Assembly: GCA_002455915.1 (NCBI GenBank)
Contig: DKLU01000316.1
Span: 1 to 5,554, forward strand
Direction of reading: 5' to 3'
Source: Chryseobacterium sp. UBA6632
GTDB taxonomy: Bacteria; Bacteroidota; Bacteroidia; Flavobacteriales; Weeksellaceae
Length of the DNA: 5,554 nt
Shown: piece by piece, positions 1 through 5,471 of the stretch
Layout of the letters: every line of letters starts with the position of its first letter
How positions within the stretch are numbered: position 1 is the stretch's first letter
Made by a program: the position numbers and the translations under genes
Notes under the pieces: generated by a model
The model's database searches: none
Told to the model about the DNA's origin: nothing
What the model saw: only the letters and a program-made list of their open reading frames with translations

Positions 1-729
1 TCCGTTAGAAATACCGGAAAGTTTTATGCTTCCCATCACGGTATCTTTTTTAGGTAAAACAGCAGGTTCCAGAACGACAACTCCTCCTACAGCATCGCTT
101 CCGTATTTTAAAGCAGAGGCTCCTTTAATGACATCAATATGCTCAAAATCATTAACATCTACATTCGGAGCGTGCTCTACGCCCCATTCTTGTTCTGCCA
201 TTTTCACACCGTTATTCAAGACAGCGATACGGCTTCCGTATAACCCGTGAATAACAGGTTTTGTGATATTATTTCCAGTTTTAAGCGCGGTAACTCCCGA
301 TATTCTCGAAAGCAAATTCCCCAGATTTTCGGTAGAATTTCTTTCAATATCAGCTTTATCCAGCGTTTTTATAATGACAGAACCACTTTTTCTGTGATTT
401 CCGTGCAATGTAACGACCTCAATATCCTCAACGTGATGTTCAAGGGTAATTGCTAAGTGCATATCCCGATTAACTCCTATATTTTCAGTATAATCATTAC
501 AATCAGGATGTTTAGCAATGAGTATATATTTTCCCGCAGGAATTTTATTGAAAGAAAATTTACCGTTTTTACCCGTTTTTGTAGTAAAATCTCCAATTTT
601 CACCACTGCATTTTCCAGCATGGTTTTGTCATGAAAATCCTGTACAGATCCTTCTACGGTAAAAGTCTGTTGTGCGTTTGTAAATGCAAATCCACAAAGA
701 ATAAGCATTAAACTATATATCAATTTCAT
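1..729 (-). CDS. TonB-dependent outer-membrane receptor, N-terminal part (runs off window edge)
   Basis: Receptors of this family import scarce ligands across the outer membrane using TonB/ExbBD energy. The frame is open from ATG (727-729) to the window edge, giving 243 codons; most of the beta-barrel lies outside. Residues 1-19 form a Sec signal peptide (hydrophobic core, cut likely after TNA, before QQ). Cys12 is not in a proper lipobox. Residues about 22-97 look like a CarboxypepD_reg-like beta-sandwich (VEGSVQD, then KTGKNGKFSF and IPAGKYIL). Residues about 103-108 (EDIEVV) could be the TonB box. Residues about 115-221 are the plug, with ENLGNLLSRISGV, PVIHGLYGSRIAVLNNGV, EWGVEHAPNVD and IDVIKGASALKYGSDAVGGVV. 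The HG-LYGSRI plus EHAP pattern recalls the zinc/copper-type receptors (ZnuD-like group) of Bacteroidota, but the ligand is an inference. The small His/Cys protein encoded upstream in the same direction supports a metal. There is no Shine-Dalgarno sequence. The family call is firm; the substrate is not. Confidence 0.93.
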   Translation of the reverse strand, partial: MKLIYSLMLILCGFAFTNAQQTFTVEGSVQDFHDKTMLENAVVKIGDFTTKTGKNGKFSFNKIPAGKYILIAKHPDCNDYTENIGVNRDMHLAITLEHHVEDIEVVTLHGNHRKSGSVIIKTLDKADIERNSTENLGNLLSRISGVTALKTGNNITKPVIHGLYGSRIAVLNNGVKMAEQEWGVEHAPNVDVNDFEHIDVIKGASALKYGSDAVGGVVVLEPAVLPKKDTVMGSIKLSGISNG

Positions 730-748
730 TGTTAAATAGATAGATTGC

Positions 749-766
749 GTACCTCACAAAAGGTAC
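749..766 (-). promoter_or_regulatory. Inverted repeat 20 bp before the receptor start codon
   Basis: Perfect 6-bp arms GTACCT (749-754) and AGGTAC (761-766) surround a 6-bp spacer. The repeat lies 20 to 37 bases before the receptor ATG. It is more GC-rich than its surroundings, so it stands out. It could be an operator for a metal-responsive repressor, or an RNA hairpin near the start codon that controls translation. Neither role is shown by the sequence alone. Confidence 0.35.
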
Positions 767-881
767 ATTTCGTAAAAAATGTGAAATTTATGGCTGATAG
801 ATTTTCGTTAAAACCAATTATATTGATGAATAATGTAAAGTATCAATTATGAACATCTTTACAAATATCAAATGATGAATT

Positions 882-912
882 CAAAATTATCCATTTGAAA
901 AATTCAACTAAA
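882..912 (-). promoter_or_regulatory. Candidate Bacteroidota-type promoter for the receptor gene
   Basis: On the minus strand, TAATTTTG (889 to 882) fits the -7 consensus TAnnTTTG exactly. TTTA (912 to 909), 19 bases upstream, is a weak match to the -33 TTTG. Transcription would start near 875 and leave a leader of about 145 nt. The match is to a degenerate motif in AT-rich DNA, and the receptor could instead be read through from the small gene upstream. Confidence 0.3.
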
Positions 913-959
913 TACAATGAACTTTAAATCTAATTAAAGCCAAAAAAGAATCTTAAAAA

Positions 960-1316
960 CTAAGAAATTGCGGGTGGGCCGCGAAGTTGAAAAGTGAATT
1001 TTGTCTGAGACCAAATTTTTTCCTGAACAGCAATAATTTGTTCTACTTCGTGTGTATAAGCTTCGAAATGGAAACTAAACTCTTCAGGAACCAAAGTATG
1101 TCCGGTAGCCAAGAAATGACAAGCCAAACAGTCGCCTGCTTTTTCCTTCGCTACATTATTTGAGATTTTATGTTCTGTTTTTTTGAAATTGAAATTCTTA
1201 AAAACTTCTTCAGAACTATGATTGTGAAAATTTTGAGAAAACAGCGCAATAAAGTAAATCCCAAACAAGAGCTTGGAGATAAAACTTTTCAGATTTCTGC
1301 TTTCCTTAAAAATCAT
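960..1316 (-). CDS. Small exported or membrane-anchored His/Cys protein with CLACH and C-terminal RGPP motifs
   Basis: 118 aa, ATG at 1314-1316 and TAG at 960-962. The basic N-terminus is followed by a hydrophobic segment (about residues 12-28, FISKLLFGIYFIALFSQ) that is either a signal peptide or a membrane anchor, placing the rest in the periplasm. Potential metal ligands follow: His31 and His33, Cys63-x-x-Cys66-His67, His73, His83 and His89. The tail reads LRGPPAIS. Small Bacteroidota proteins with a C-x-x-C core and a terminal RGPP, and the proteobacterial DUF2946 group with RAPP, are as I recall often encoded next to metal-related TonB receptors. That arrangement is seen here, with the receptor 230 bp downstream on the same strand. 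A role in handling copper or zinc at the envelope is an inference. CLACH formally fits the haem-c motif CxxCH, but the context does not suggest a cytochrome. This is the only in-frame Met, so the start is not in doubt unless a non-ATG codon is used. Confidence 0.75.
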   Translation of the reverse strand: MIFKESRNLKSFISKLLFGIYFIALFSQNFHNHSSEEVFKNFNFKKTEHKISNNVAKEKAGDCLACHFLATGHTLVPEEFSFHFEAYTHEVEQIIAVQEKIWSQTKFTFQLRGPPAIS

Positions 1317-1320
1317 TTGT

Positions 1321-1358
1321 CAAAATTATAAAAATAATTTAAGTTTTAGCTTAAACTT
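1321..1358 (-). promoter_or_regulatory. Candidate operator/promoter of the small His/Cys gene: near-perfect palindrome beside a -7 element
   Basis: AAGTTTTAGCTTAAACTT (1341-1358) is an 18-bp palindrome with a single mismatched pair. It lies 25 to 42 bases before the ATG. On the minus strand TAATTTTG (1328 to 1321) matches the -7 consensus TAnnTTTG and sits only four bases from the ATG, so use of this promoter would give an almost leaderless mRNA. No clear -33 TTTG is present; the -33 position would fall near or inside the palindrome, as expected for a repressor site. The palindrome is directly visible; its function is inferred. Confidence 0.4.
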
Positions 1359-1386
1359 TTATTAAAATGCGTTTACTAATGTGTAG

Positions 1387-1424
1387 AAATGATGGGAGGT
1401 TTGTTACAACCTTTGCTATCATTT
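1387..1424. repeat. Stem-loop-forming inverted repeat at the edge of the composite intergenic repeat
   Basis: AAATGAT (1387-1393) pairs with ATCATTT (1418-1424). Inside, AGGTT (1397-1401) pairs with AACCT (1408-1412) around a 6-base loop, with a 3/5-base internal loop between the two stems. It abuts the outer arm of the next repeat (1421-1433), so it may belong to the same element. It could also act as a processing or termination signal between two minus-strand genes, although no T-tract follows it on the minus strand. Confidence 0.45.
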
Positions 1425-1554
1425 GTTTGAAATCCTTCGACTTCGCTCAGGATGACAGCACTAATACTAACTGTTTTTATTAGCTATTAATTTTAGCGAT
1501 GTCATGCTGAGCCTGCCGAAGCATCTGTATATCATGAATTTAATTCAAACAAAA
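1421..1554. repeat. Composite intergenic repeat with nested inverted arms (GTCATGCTGAGC-type)
   Basis: Two nested pairs of arms are visible. Outer: TTTGTTTGAA (1422-1431) is the exact reverse complement of TTCAAACAAA (1544-1553). Inner: CCTTCGACTTCGCTCAGG continuing to ATGACA (1434-1457) is complementary to TGTCATGCTGAGCCTGCC continuing to GAAGCA (1500-1523), with 16 of 24 positions matching. The inner sequence resembles a short repeat I know as common between genes in Flavobacteriia. It fills the space between the ABC-F stop codon and the next gene. It carries no ORF, so it is either a REP-like hairpin or a MITE-like relic. The outer right arm ends one base before the ABC-F stop codon. A role as mRNA 3'-end stabiliser or terminator for the ABC-F gene is possible. 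Confidence 0.7.
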
Positions 1555-3489
1555 TTAATCCAACTGAGCACCTAAATGCTCCCACTCCTGCAAAGCAAGA
1601 TCAAGGTCTTCTTTAATTTTATTATATTTTTCCAATGTTTCTTCAGAAGGGTTTTCTTTGGTAAAAGAAACTTCAAACTCTTCCACTTTTGTTTCAAGCT
1701 CAGAAATTCTTTCTTCTACTTTTTTAATTTTATTCTGAATATTTTTCTGCTCTTTGCTGACAATAGTGGATGATTGATTGTTTTCTGTTGCCGGTTTTTC
1801 TTCTTTTTTAACCTTTACCTCAACCTTCGCTTCCTCTCCATGAAGTTTTGCTTTTTCGGCAGAAATTTCTCTGATAGATTCTTTTTGTCTGAATTCAAGA
1901 TATTCGTTGATATCGCCCAAGAATTCTTTCATTTTCCCATCACGGAATTCGTAAATCTTATCACAAAGACCTTGCAGGAATTCTCTGTCGTGAGAAATTA
2001 CGATCAACGTTCCTTCAAATTTCTGAAGCGCCAGCTTAATAATTTCCTTAGACTGAATATCCAAGTGGTTCGTAGGCTCATCCATAATCAACGTGTTGAA
2101 CGGACGTAGCAACAATTTACAAAGTGCCAGACGGTTTCTTTCCCCTCCAGAAAGTACTTTCGTCTTTTTATTCACCGCCTCACCTTGGAATAAGAAAGAT
2201 CCTAACAAATCACGAACTCTTGGTCTTGTTTCTTCCGTGGCAGCATCTTCCGCCTCTTCCTGAACCGTTTTATTTGGTGTTAAAACTTCCTCCTGATTTT
2301 GAGCAAAATACCCAATATTTACATTATGACCAAGATTCCAGTTTCCTGAATAATCTTTGATATCTCCGGCAAGAATTTTCGCCAATGTCGTTTTCCCCTG
2401 TCCGTTTTGTCCAAGAAGCGCAATTCTGTCTCCTCTTTGAACGATGAAATCTACATCATCAAAGATTTGTTTTTCACCATAAGATTTTCCAAGATTTTCA
2501 GCTTCGAAAATAACTTTCCCCGGAACCTGTGATTGAACGAAACGAATATTGAATTTTGAAACGTCTTCATTATCCACTTCAATACGTTCAATTTTATCTA
2601 ATTTTTTAATCAAAGACTGCGCAAAAGATGCTTTGGTAGCACTTGCACGGAATTTGTTGATATTATCTTCCATTTGCTTGATCTCCGCATCCTGATTCTT
2701 TTTAGCCTGAATCAGTTTTTCACGGCGATCTTCACGCATCACCAAATATTTAGAGTAATTAGCTTTGTAATCATCAACTTTTCTGTTGTTCACATCAAAA
2801 GTTCTGTTACAAACAGCCGTCATGAACTGTTTATCGTGACTTACCAGAACGATCGCTCCCGGATAATCTTTCAAGAAGTTTTCAAGCCACATGATCGATT
2901 CCATATCCAAGTGGTTGGTAGGCTCATCGAGAAGCATGATGTCATTCTTTTGAAGAAGCAGTTTTGCCAGTTCAATTCTCATTCTCCAACCTCCGGAAAA
3001 TTCATCGGTGATTTTTTGGAAATCATCAGCCTTAAAACCAAGACCAAACAATACTTTTTCCATGTCGCCTTCCAGATTGTAGGCGTCGTGGTTCATCAAA
3101 AGATCGTTCAGTTCGGTCATTTTGTTGATCAGATCCGTATAAGAATCACTTTCGTAGTCAGTTCTTACGGTCATCTGATGGTTCACTTCTTCCAATTCAT
3201 TCTTCCACGCATTGATTTGTTCGAAAGCCTGCATCGTTTCATCCCAAACCGTTCTTCCTTTTACGAAATCTAGATCCTGTTTCAGAAAACCAATGGTGAT
3301 ATTTCCTTCCGGAACTACATTTCCTTCGTAGAAAGTAATTTCTCCGGAAAGCATTTTCAATAAAGTGGATTTTCCCGCTCCATTTTTTCCAACTAAACCA
3401 ATTTTATCATCCTTTTTTATCGTGAAATTCACGTTTTGAAACAAATATGTTCCTGAATGATGTAATCCTAGACCTTGAACCGAAAGCAT
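1555..3489 (-). CDS. ABC-F family ATPase (ribosome-associated translation factor, YheS/ABCF3-like)
   Basis: 644 aa with two ABC ATPase domains and no membrane segment, so it is a soluble ABC-F protein rather than a transporter. These proteins bind the ribosomal E site and act on stalled or slow translation; some protect against ribosome-targeting antibiotics. Domain 1: Walker A GKNGAGKST (34-42), signature FSGGW (164-168), Walker B IMLLDEP (184-190), H-switch SHD (217-219). The linker that contacts P-site tRNA spans about 238-320 and includes FRASATKASFAQSLIKKL (280-297), close to the FRAxATKAxxAQSxIK of E. coli YheS. Domain 2: GQNGQGKTT (360-368), LSGGE (446-450), LIMDEP (467-472), SHD (499-501). 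Residues about 535-644 form a Lys/Glu-rich coiled-coil tail like that of Uup. Both Walker B motifs keep the catalytic Glu. The linker length is normal, so a housekeeping role is likelier than resistance. The ATG at 3487-3489 leads directly into the first ABC strand. The paralogue assignment is tentative. Confidence 0.95.
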   Translation of the reverse strand: MLSVQGLGLHHSGTYLFQNVNFTIKKDDKIGLVGKNGAGKSTLLKMLSGEITFYEGNVVPEGNITIGFLKQDLDFVKGRTVWDETMQAFEQINAWKNELEEVNHQMTVRTDYESDSYTDLINKMTELNDLLMNHDAYNLEGDMEKVLFGLGFKADDFQKITDEFSGGWRMRIELAKLLLQKNDIMLLDEPTNHLDMESIMWLENFLKDYPGAIVLVSHDKQFMTAVCNRTFDVNNRKVDDYKANYSKYLVMREDRREKLIQAKKNQDAEIKQMEDNINKFRASATKASFAQSLIKKLDKIERIEVDNEDVSKFNIRFVQSQVPGKVIFEAENLGKSYGEKQIFDDVDFIVQRGDRIALLGQNGQGKTTLAKILAGDIKDYSGNWNLGHNVNIGYFAQNQEEVLTPNKTVQEEAEDAATEETRPRVRDLLGSFLFQGEAVNKKTKVLSGGERNRLALCKLLLRPFNTLIMDEPTNHLDIQSKEIIKLALQKFEGTLIVISHDREFLQGLCDKIYEFRDGKMKEFLGDINEYLEFRQKESIREISAEKAKLHGEEAKVEVKVKKEEKPATENNQSSTIVSKEQKNIQNKIKKVEERISELETKVEEFEVSFTKENPSEETLEKYNKIKEDLDLALQEWEHLGAQLD

Positions 3490-3530
3490 GTTAAATAATG
3501 ATTAATAAGTGAGTAATGAATTTTCGGGTG

Positions 3531-3562
3531 CAAAAATACGGAAAAAGAAATGAATGACCGAA
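3531..3562 (-). promoter_or_regulatory. Candidate promoter of the ABC-F gene
   Basis: On the minus strand, TATTTTTG (3538 to 3531) matches the Bacteroidota -7 consensus TAnnTTTG exactly. TTCG (3562 to 3559) lies 20 bases upstream and is a near match to the -33 TTTG. Both spacing and position fit, giving a leader of roughly 35 nt before the ATG at 3489. This is the best-formed promoter candidate in the window. Confidence 0.5.
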
Positions 3563-3635
3563 TATGAAATAGCGTGATGATATTATTATTAATTTTAAAC
3601 ATGAAATAATCGTAAAACCCCACTCATAATGCAAT

Positions 3636-3688
3636 AATATTTAATGTTAATAAAATTTTAATCTCATTTTTGTGAAAAATATTTAATG
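3636..3688. repeat. 11-bp direct repeat spaced 42 bp upstream of the decarboxylase gene
   Basis: AATATTTAATG occurs at 3636-3646 and again, identically, at 3678-3688. The start-to-start distance is 42 bp, about four turns of DNA, so both copies face the same side of the helix. They lie 48 to 100 bp before the decarboxylase ATG, where paired activator or repressor sites could sit. The surrounding DNA is very AT-rich, so chance is a real alternative. Confidence 0.3.
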
Positions 3689-3704
3689 ACTGATTTTTAA
3701 AGTG

Positions 3705-3712
3705 TATCTTTA
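3705..3712 (+). promoter_or_regulatory. Weak -7-like element for the decarboxylase gene
   Basis: TATCTTTA matches seven of eight positions of TAnnTTTG. It would start transcription around 3717-3720, leaving a leader of about 17 nt. No TTTG is found at the expected -33 distance; the nearest TTG (3670-3672) is 32 bases away, which is too far. The gene may need an activator, or its promoter may lie elsewhere in 3490-3735. Confidence 0.2.
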
Positions 3713-3735
3713 CTTCACACTAAAAAACTATTACT

Positions 3736-4881
3736 ATGATTAAAAATTTAAAATCCGAAGATCTGGCAAAGCTTGACCAGCTAGAGAATTATTTAGATGA
3801 AAAATCTAATCACTTTTTTGGATATCCCTGTACGTTTGATTTCGACTATTCACCGCTTCAGAAATTTTTGAAATACCCGATCAATAATGTCGGTGATTCT
3901 TTTTACTCAGGTGGATCGTACCAAATAAACACCCACAGTTTTGAAAGAGAAGTGATTGACTTTTTTGCTCAATTATTGAAAGCTCCCATCAATAATTATT
4001 GGGGATATGTCACGAACGGAAGTACCGAAGGAAATCTTTACGGATTATATTTAGCGAAAAGAATTTATCCTTCCGCAATCGTCTATTTTTCCGAAGAATC
4101 TCATTACAGTATTGAGAAAAATATTAATCTTTTAGGAATAAAATATGAAAAGATTAAAACACAGAAAAACGGCGAAATCGATTACGAAGATTTTAAACAA
4201 AAACTCAGCTTGCATCAGCATTTGCCTGCCATTGTTATAGCCAATATCGGAACTACCATTAAAGAAGCCAAAGATGATGTGACGAAACTTCGCGATATTT
4301 TGGACGATTTTAATATCAAAGACCGATATATTCATTGTGATGCGGCTTTTTGCGGAAGTTATGCACAATTTATTACTCCAAAGCCTAATTTTGATTTTAC
4401 GGAAGGTGCAGATTCCATTATCATTAGCGGACATAAATTTATCGGGTCGCCCATTCCTTGTGGTGTGGTGATTGTTTTGAAACATAATAAAGAAAAAGTA
4501 TCAAACTTTGTGAATGTAATTGATGATCTTGACGATACTATTACCGGATCCCGCAACGCATTAACTCCGCTTATTTTATGGTGTGCCATTAAAGCTTTTG
4601 GAGCTGAAGGACTGCGTGAAAGATTCTTTAATTGTCTGGAACTTACAGAGTATACTTTTGATAAAATTTCAAAACTCGGAATTAAGGTTTGGCGAAATCC
4701 TAATGCTTTAACGATCTTAATTCCTCGTGTGAATAAAGAACTGCAATACAAATGGCAATTGGCAACGCATGACGATATTACGCATATCATCATAAAACCT
4801 GGCATGACGAAATCGATGATTGATACATTTATCATTGATCTTGAAAAAGAAACTCAAAAGGATTTGGCAGATGTATTTTAA
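3736..4881 (+). CDS. hdc: PLP-dependent histidine decarboxylase-like enzyme (group II decarboxylase)
   Basis: 381 aa, about the length of the PLP-type histidine decarboxylases of Gram-negative bacteria (near 380 aa), which turn L-histidine into histamine and CO2 in the cytoplasm. The family fold is visible throughout: GYPCTFDFDYSPLQKFL near the start, then the PLP-phosphate loop TNGSTEGN (93-100). His123 in SHYS should stack on the PLP ring, and Asp202 in HCDAA should pair with the pyridine nitrogen. SGHKFIGSPIPCG (231-243) holds the Schiff-base lysine Lys234. GSRN (271-274) and WRN (319-321) are also typical of this enzyme group. The N-terminus aligns from residue 1 with the Morganella-type enzyme as I recall it, which supports the ATG at 3736; there is no Shine-Dalgarno sequence. 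The gene stands alone: no histidine/histamine antiporter or siderophore genes are seen nearby, so its physiological role is open. Related serine decarboxylases share most of these motifs, so the substrate is likely but not certain. Confidence 0.88.
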   Translation: MIKNLKSEDLAKLDQLENYLDEKSNHFFGYPCTFDFDYSPLQKFLKYPINNVGDSFYSGGSYQINTHSFEREVIDFFAQLLKAPINNYWGYVTNGSTEGNLYGLYLAKRIYPSAIVYFSEESHYSIEKNINLLGIKYEKIKTQKNGEIDYEDFKQKLSLHQHLPAIVIANIGTTIKEAKDDVTKLRDILDDFNIKDRYIHCDAAFCGSYAQFITPKPNFDFTEGADSIIISGHKFIGSPIPCGVVIVLKHNKEKVSNFVNVIDDLDDTITGSRNALTPLILWCAIKAFGAEGLRERFFNCLELTEYTFDKISKLGIKVWRNPNALTILIPRVNKELQYKWQLATHDDITHIIIKPGMTKSMIDTFIIDLEKETQKDLADVF

Positions 4882-4903
4882 ATGACCATTCAATATAAAA
4901 TCA

Positions 4904-4931
4904 GAAAAGCTGCCCATTTGAGCAGCTTTTT
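4904..4931. terminator. Bidirectional intrinsic terminator between convergent genes
   Basis: AAAAGCTGC (4905-4913) pairs perfectly over 9 bp with GCAGCTTTT (4922-4930) around an 8-base loop, and a G-T pair (4904 with 4931) can extend the stem. The T-run follows the stem on the plus strand and the A-run gives a T-run on the minus strand. It therefore serves both the decarboxylase gene, which ends 23 bases to the left, and the convergent gene, which ends 22 bases to the right. Confidence 0.88.
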
Positions 4932-4952
4932 CCCTATAAAAAATGTTATTTA

Positions 4953-5471
4953 TTAGAAGGTTTTAGGCGTAACATCCACAGTGCTTACTCCATTTCCACC
5001 TCTTAGGAACTGAAGCAAAGGAATATTATTCTGTTGATTGCTGGATGCGCCGCAAATTACCGTATTACCGCCATTGTTCATTGCCTGCTGACCTCCGAAC
5101 CACCAATTATTACTGCCTGCGCTGTGACCCTGAGCAATCGCTATATTGTAAAAAGTACAGTTGATTCCGTTTGAGAAATTAAGAACCAAGGTTCCGATCA
5201 TTGCAAAATTAAGATCATCCGGATCGTGATTAAACGTTGTTCTGTTGGCCGGAATATTTTTCGAAAACCAACTCGCGACATCTGAAGAGCCTTTTCTTCC
5301 TACAGAAAAAGTAAATGTACCATCACTTTTACAGCTAACTACTAAACCTGCATGAATTTTATTATCCGGATCTTGTCCGCTTGTTACAGAAAAACTATTA
5401 ACGGTAAAAGTTCCGCTTACTAAATTGTTCGAAGCCACTGAAAACGTGACCTCATTATCGTGATACGTCAT
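4953..5471 (-). CDS. Hypothetical 172-aa protein, probably all-beta, rich in Gly/Asn/Ser/Thr
   Basis: I do not recognise the family. The ATG at 5469-5471 and TAA at 4953-4955 delimit 172 aa with no signal peptide and no membrane segment, so it is either cytoplasmic or exported by a route not visible here. Alternating hydrophobic/polar stretches (VTFSVASNNLVSGTFTVNSFSV, GTFTFSVGRKG, MIGTLVLNFSNGINCTFYNIAIAQG) suggest a beta-sandwich. It has three Cys (47, 105, 140), a Trp pair in NNWWFGGQQ (121-129) and Asn/Gln-rich loops near the C-terminus. Its size and composition would suit a small lectin-like, binding or secreted-effector protein, but nothing proves this. A real gene is supported by clean codon structure, typical beta-protein composition, and the shared terminator placed exactly between it and the convergent decarboxylase gene. 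In its 83-bp upstream region (5472-5554) I see no complete promoter; the window's last bases read AACTTTG on the minus strand, which would complete a -7 element if a T precedes them outside the window. Confidence 0.8.
   Translation of the reverse strand: MTYHDNEVTFSVASNNLVSGTFTVNSFSVTSGQDPDNKIHAGLVVSCKSDGTFTFSVGRKGSSDVASWFSKNIPANRTTFNHDPDDLNFAMIGTLVLNFSNGINCTFYNIAIAQGHSAGSNNWWFGGQQAMNNGGNTVICGASSNQQNNIPLLQFLRGGNGVSTVDVTPKTF

Larger units (their letters stand above)
730..959 (-). other. Intergenic leader region of the receptor gene with overlapping inverted repeats
   Basis: This AT-rich stretch has no credible ORF and lies between the small His/Cys gene and the receptor. It contains ATTGAT/ATCAAT (822-827 with 842-847) and TGTAAAG/CTTTACA (834-840 with 857-863). 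These two overlap, so the hairpins they form would exclude each other. A further pair, CTTTAA/TTAAAG (922-927 with 934-939), lies just beyond the stop of the small gene but lacks a T-tail and is a poor terminator. If the candidate promoter at 882-912 is used, the first two hairpins fall in a leader of about 145 nt. I recognise no known riboswitch. In AT-rich DNA such short arms can arise by chance. Confidence 0.35.

Noticed and set aside
26..711. Three consecutive plus-strand open frames (26-250, 247-456, 457-711)
   Set aside because: They lie opposite the continuous receptor reading frame, which has signal peptide, regulatory-like and plug domains in the right order.
694..729. Possible lipoprotein signal at Cys12 of the receptor
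   Set aside because: The residues before Cys12 are L-I-L, without the small residue needed at -1, and a normal cleavage site TNA-QQ follows.
922..939. CTTTAA/TTAAAG hairpin as terminator of the small His/Cys gene
   Set aside because: It has only A/T-rich 6-bp arms with no T-tract on the minus strand, so termination there is not supported.
730..959. Riboswitch in the receptor leader (for example cobalamin)
   Set aside because: The region is AT-rich and lacks the conserved cores of known riboswitches; only short hairpins are visible.
1434..1523. CRISPR repeat or attachment site made by the CTTCGAC/GTCATGC arms
   Set aside because: There are only two copies, inverted and imperfect, with no regular spacers and no tRNA or integrase nearby; an intergenic hairpin repeat fits better.
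2674..3273. 199-codon open frame on the plus strand opposite the ABC-F gene
   Set aside because: It is antisense to a clearly conserved coding region, has no recognisable motif, and its composition reflects the complement of ABC-F codons.
1555..3489. Antibiotic-resistance ABC-F (Msr/Vga/OptrA type)
   Set aside because: The inter-domain linker is of usual length and its FRAxATKAxxAQSxIK sequence resembles housekeeping YheS-like proteins.
4359..4835. 158-codon and 117-codon (4132-4485) open frames on the minus strand inside the decarboxylase gene
   Set aside because: Both are shadows of a strongly conserved PLP enzyme on the other strand, with no domain of their own.
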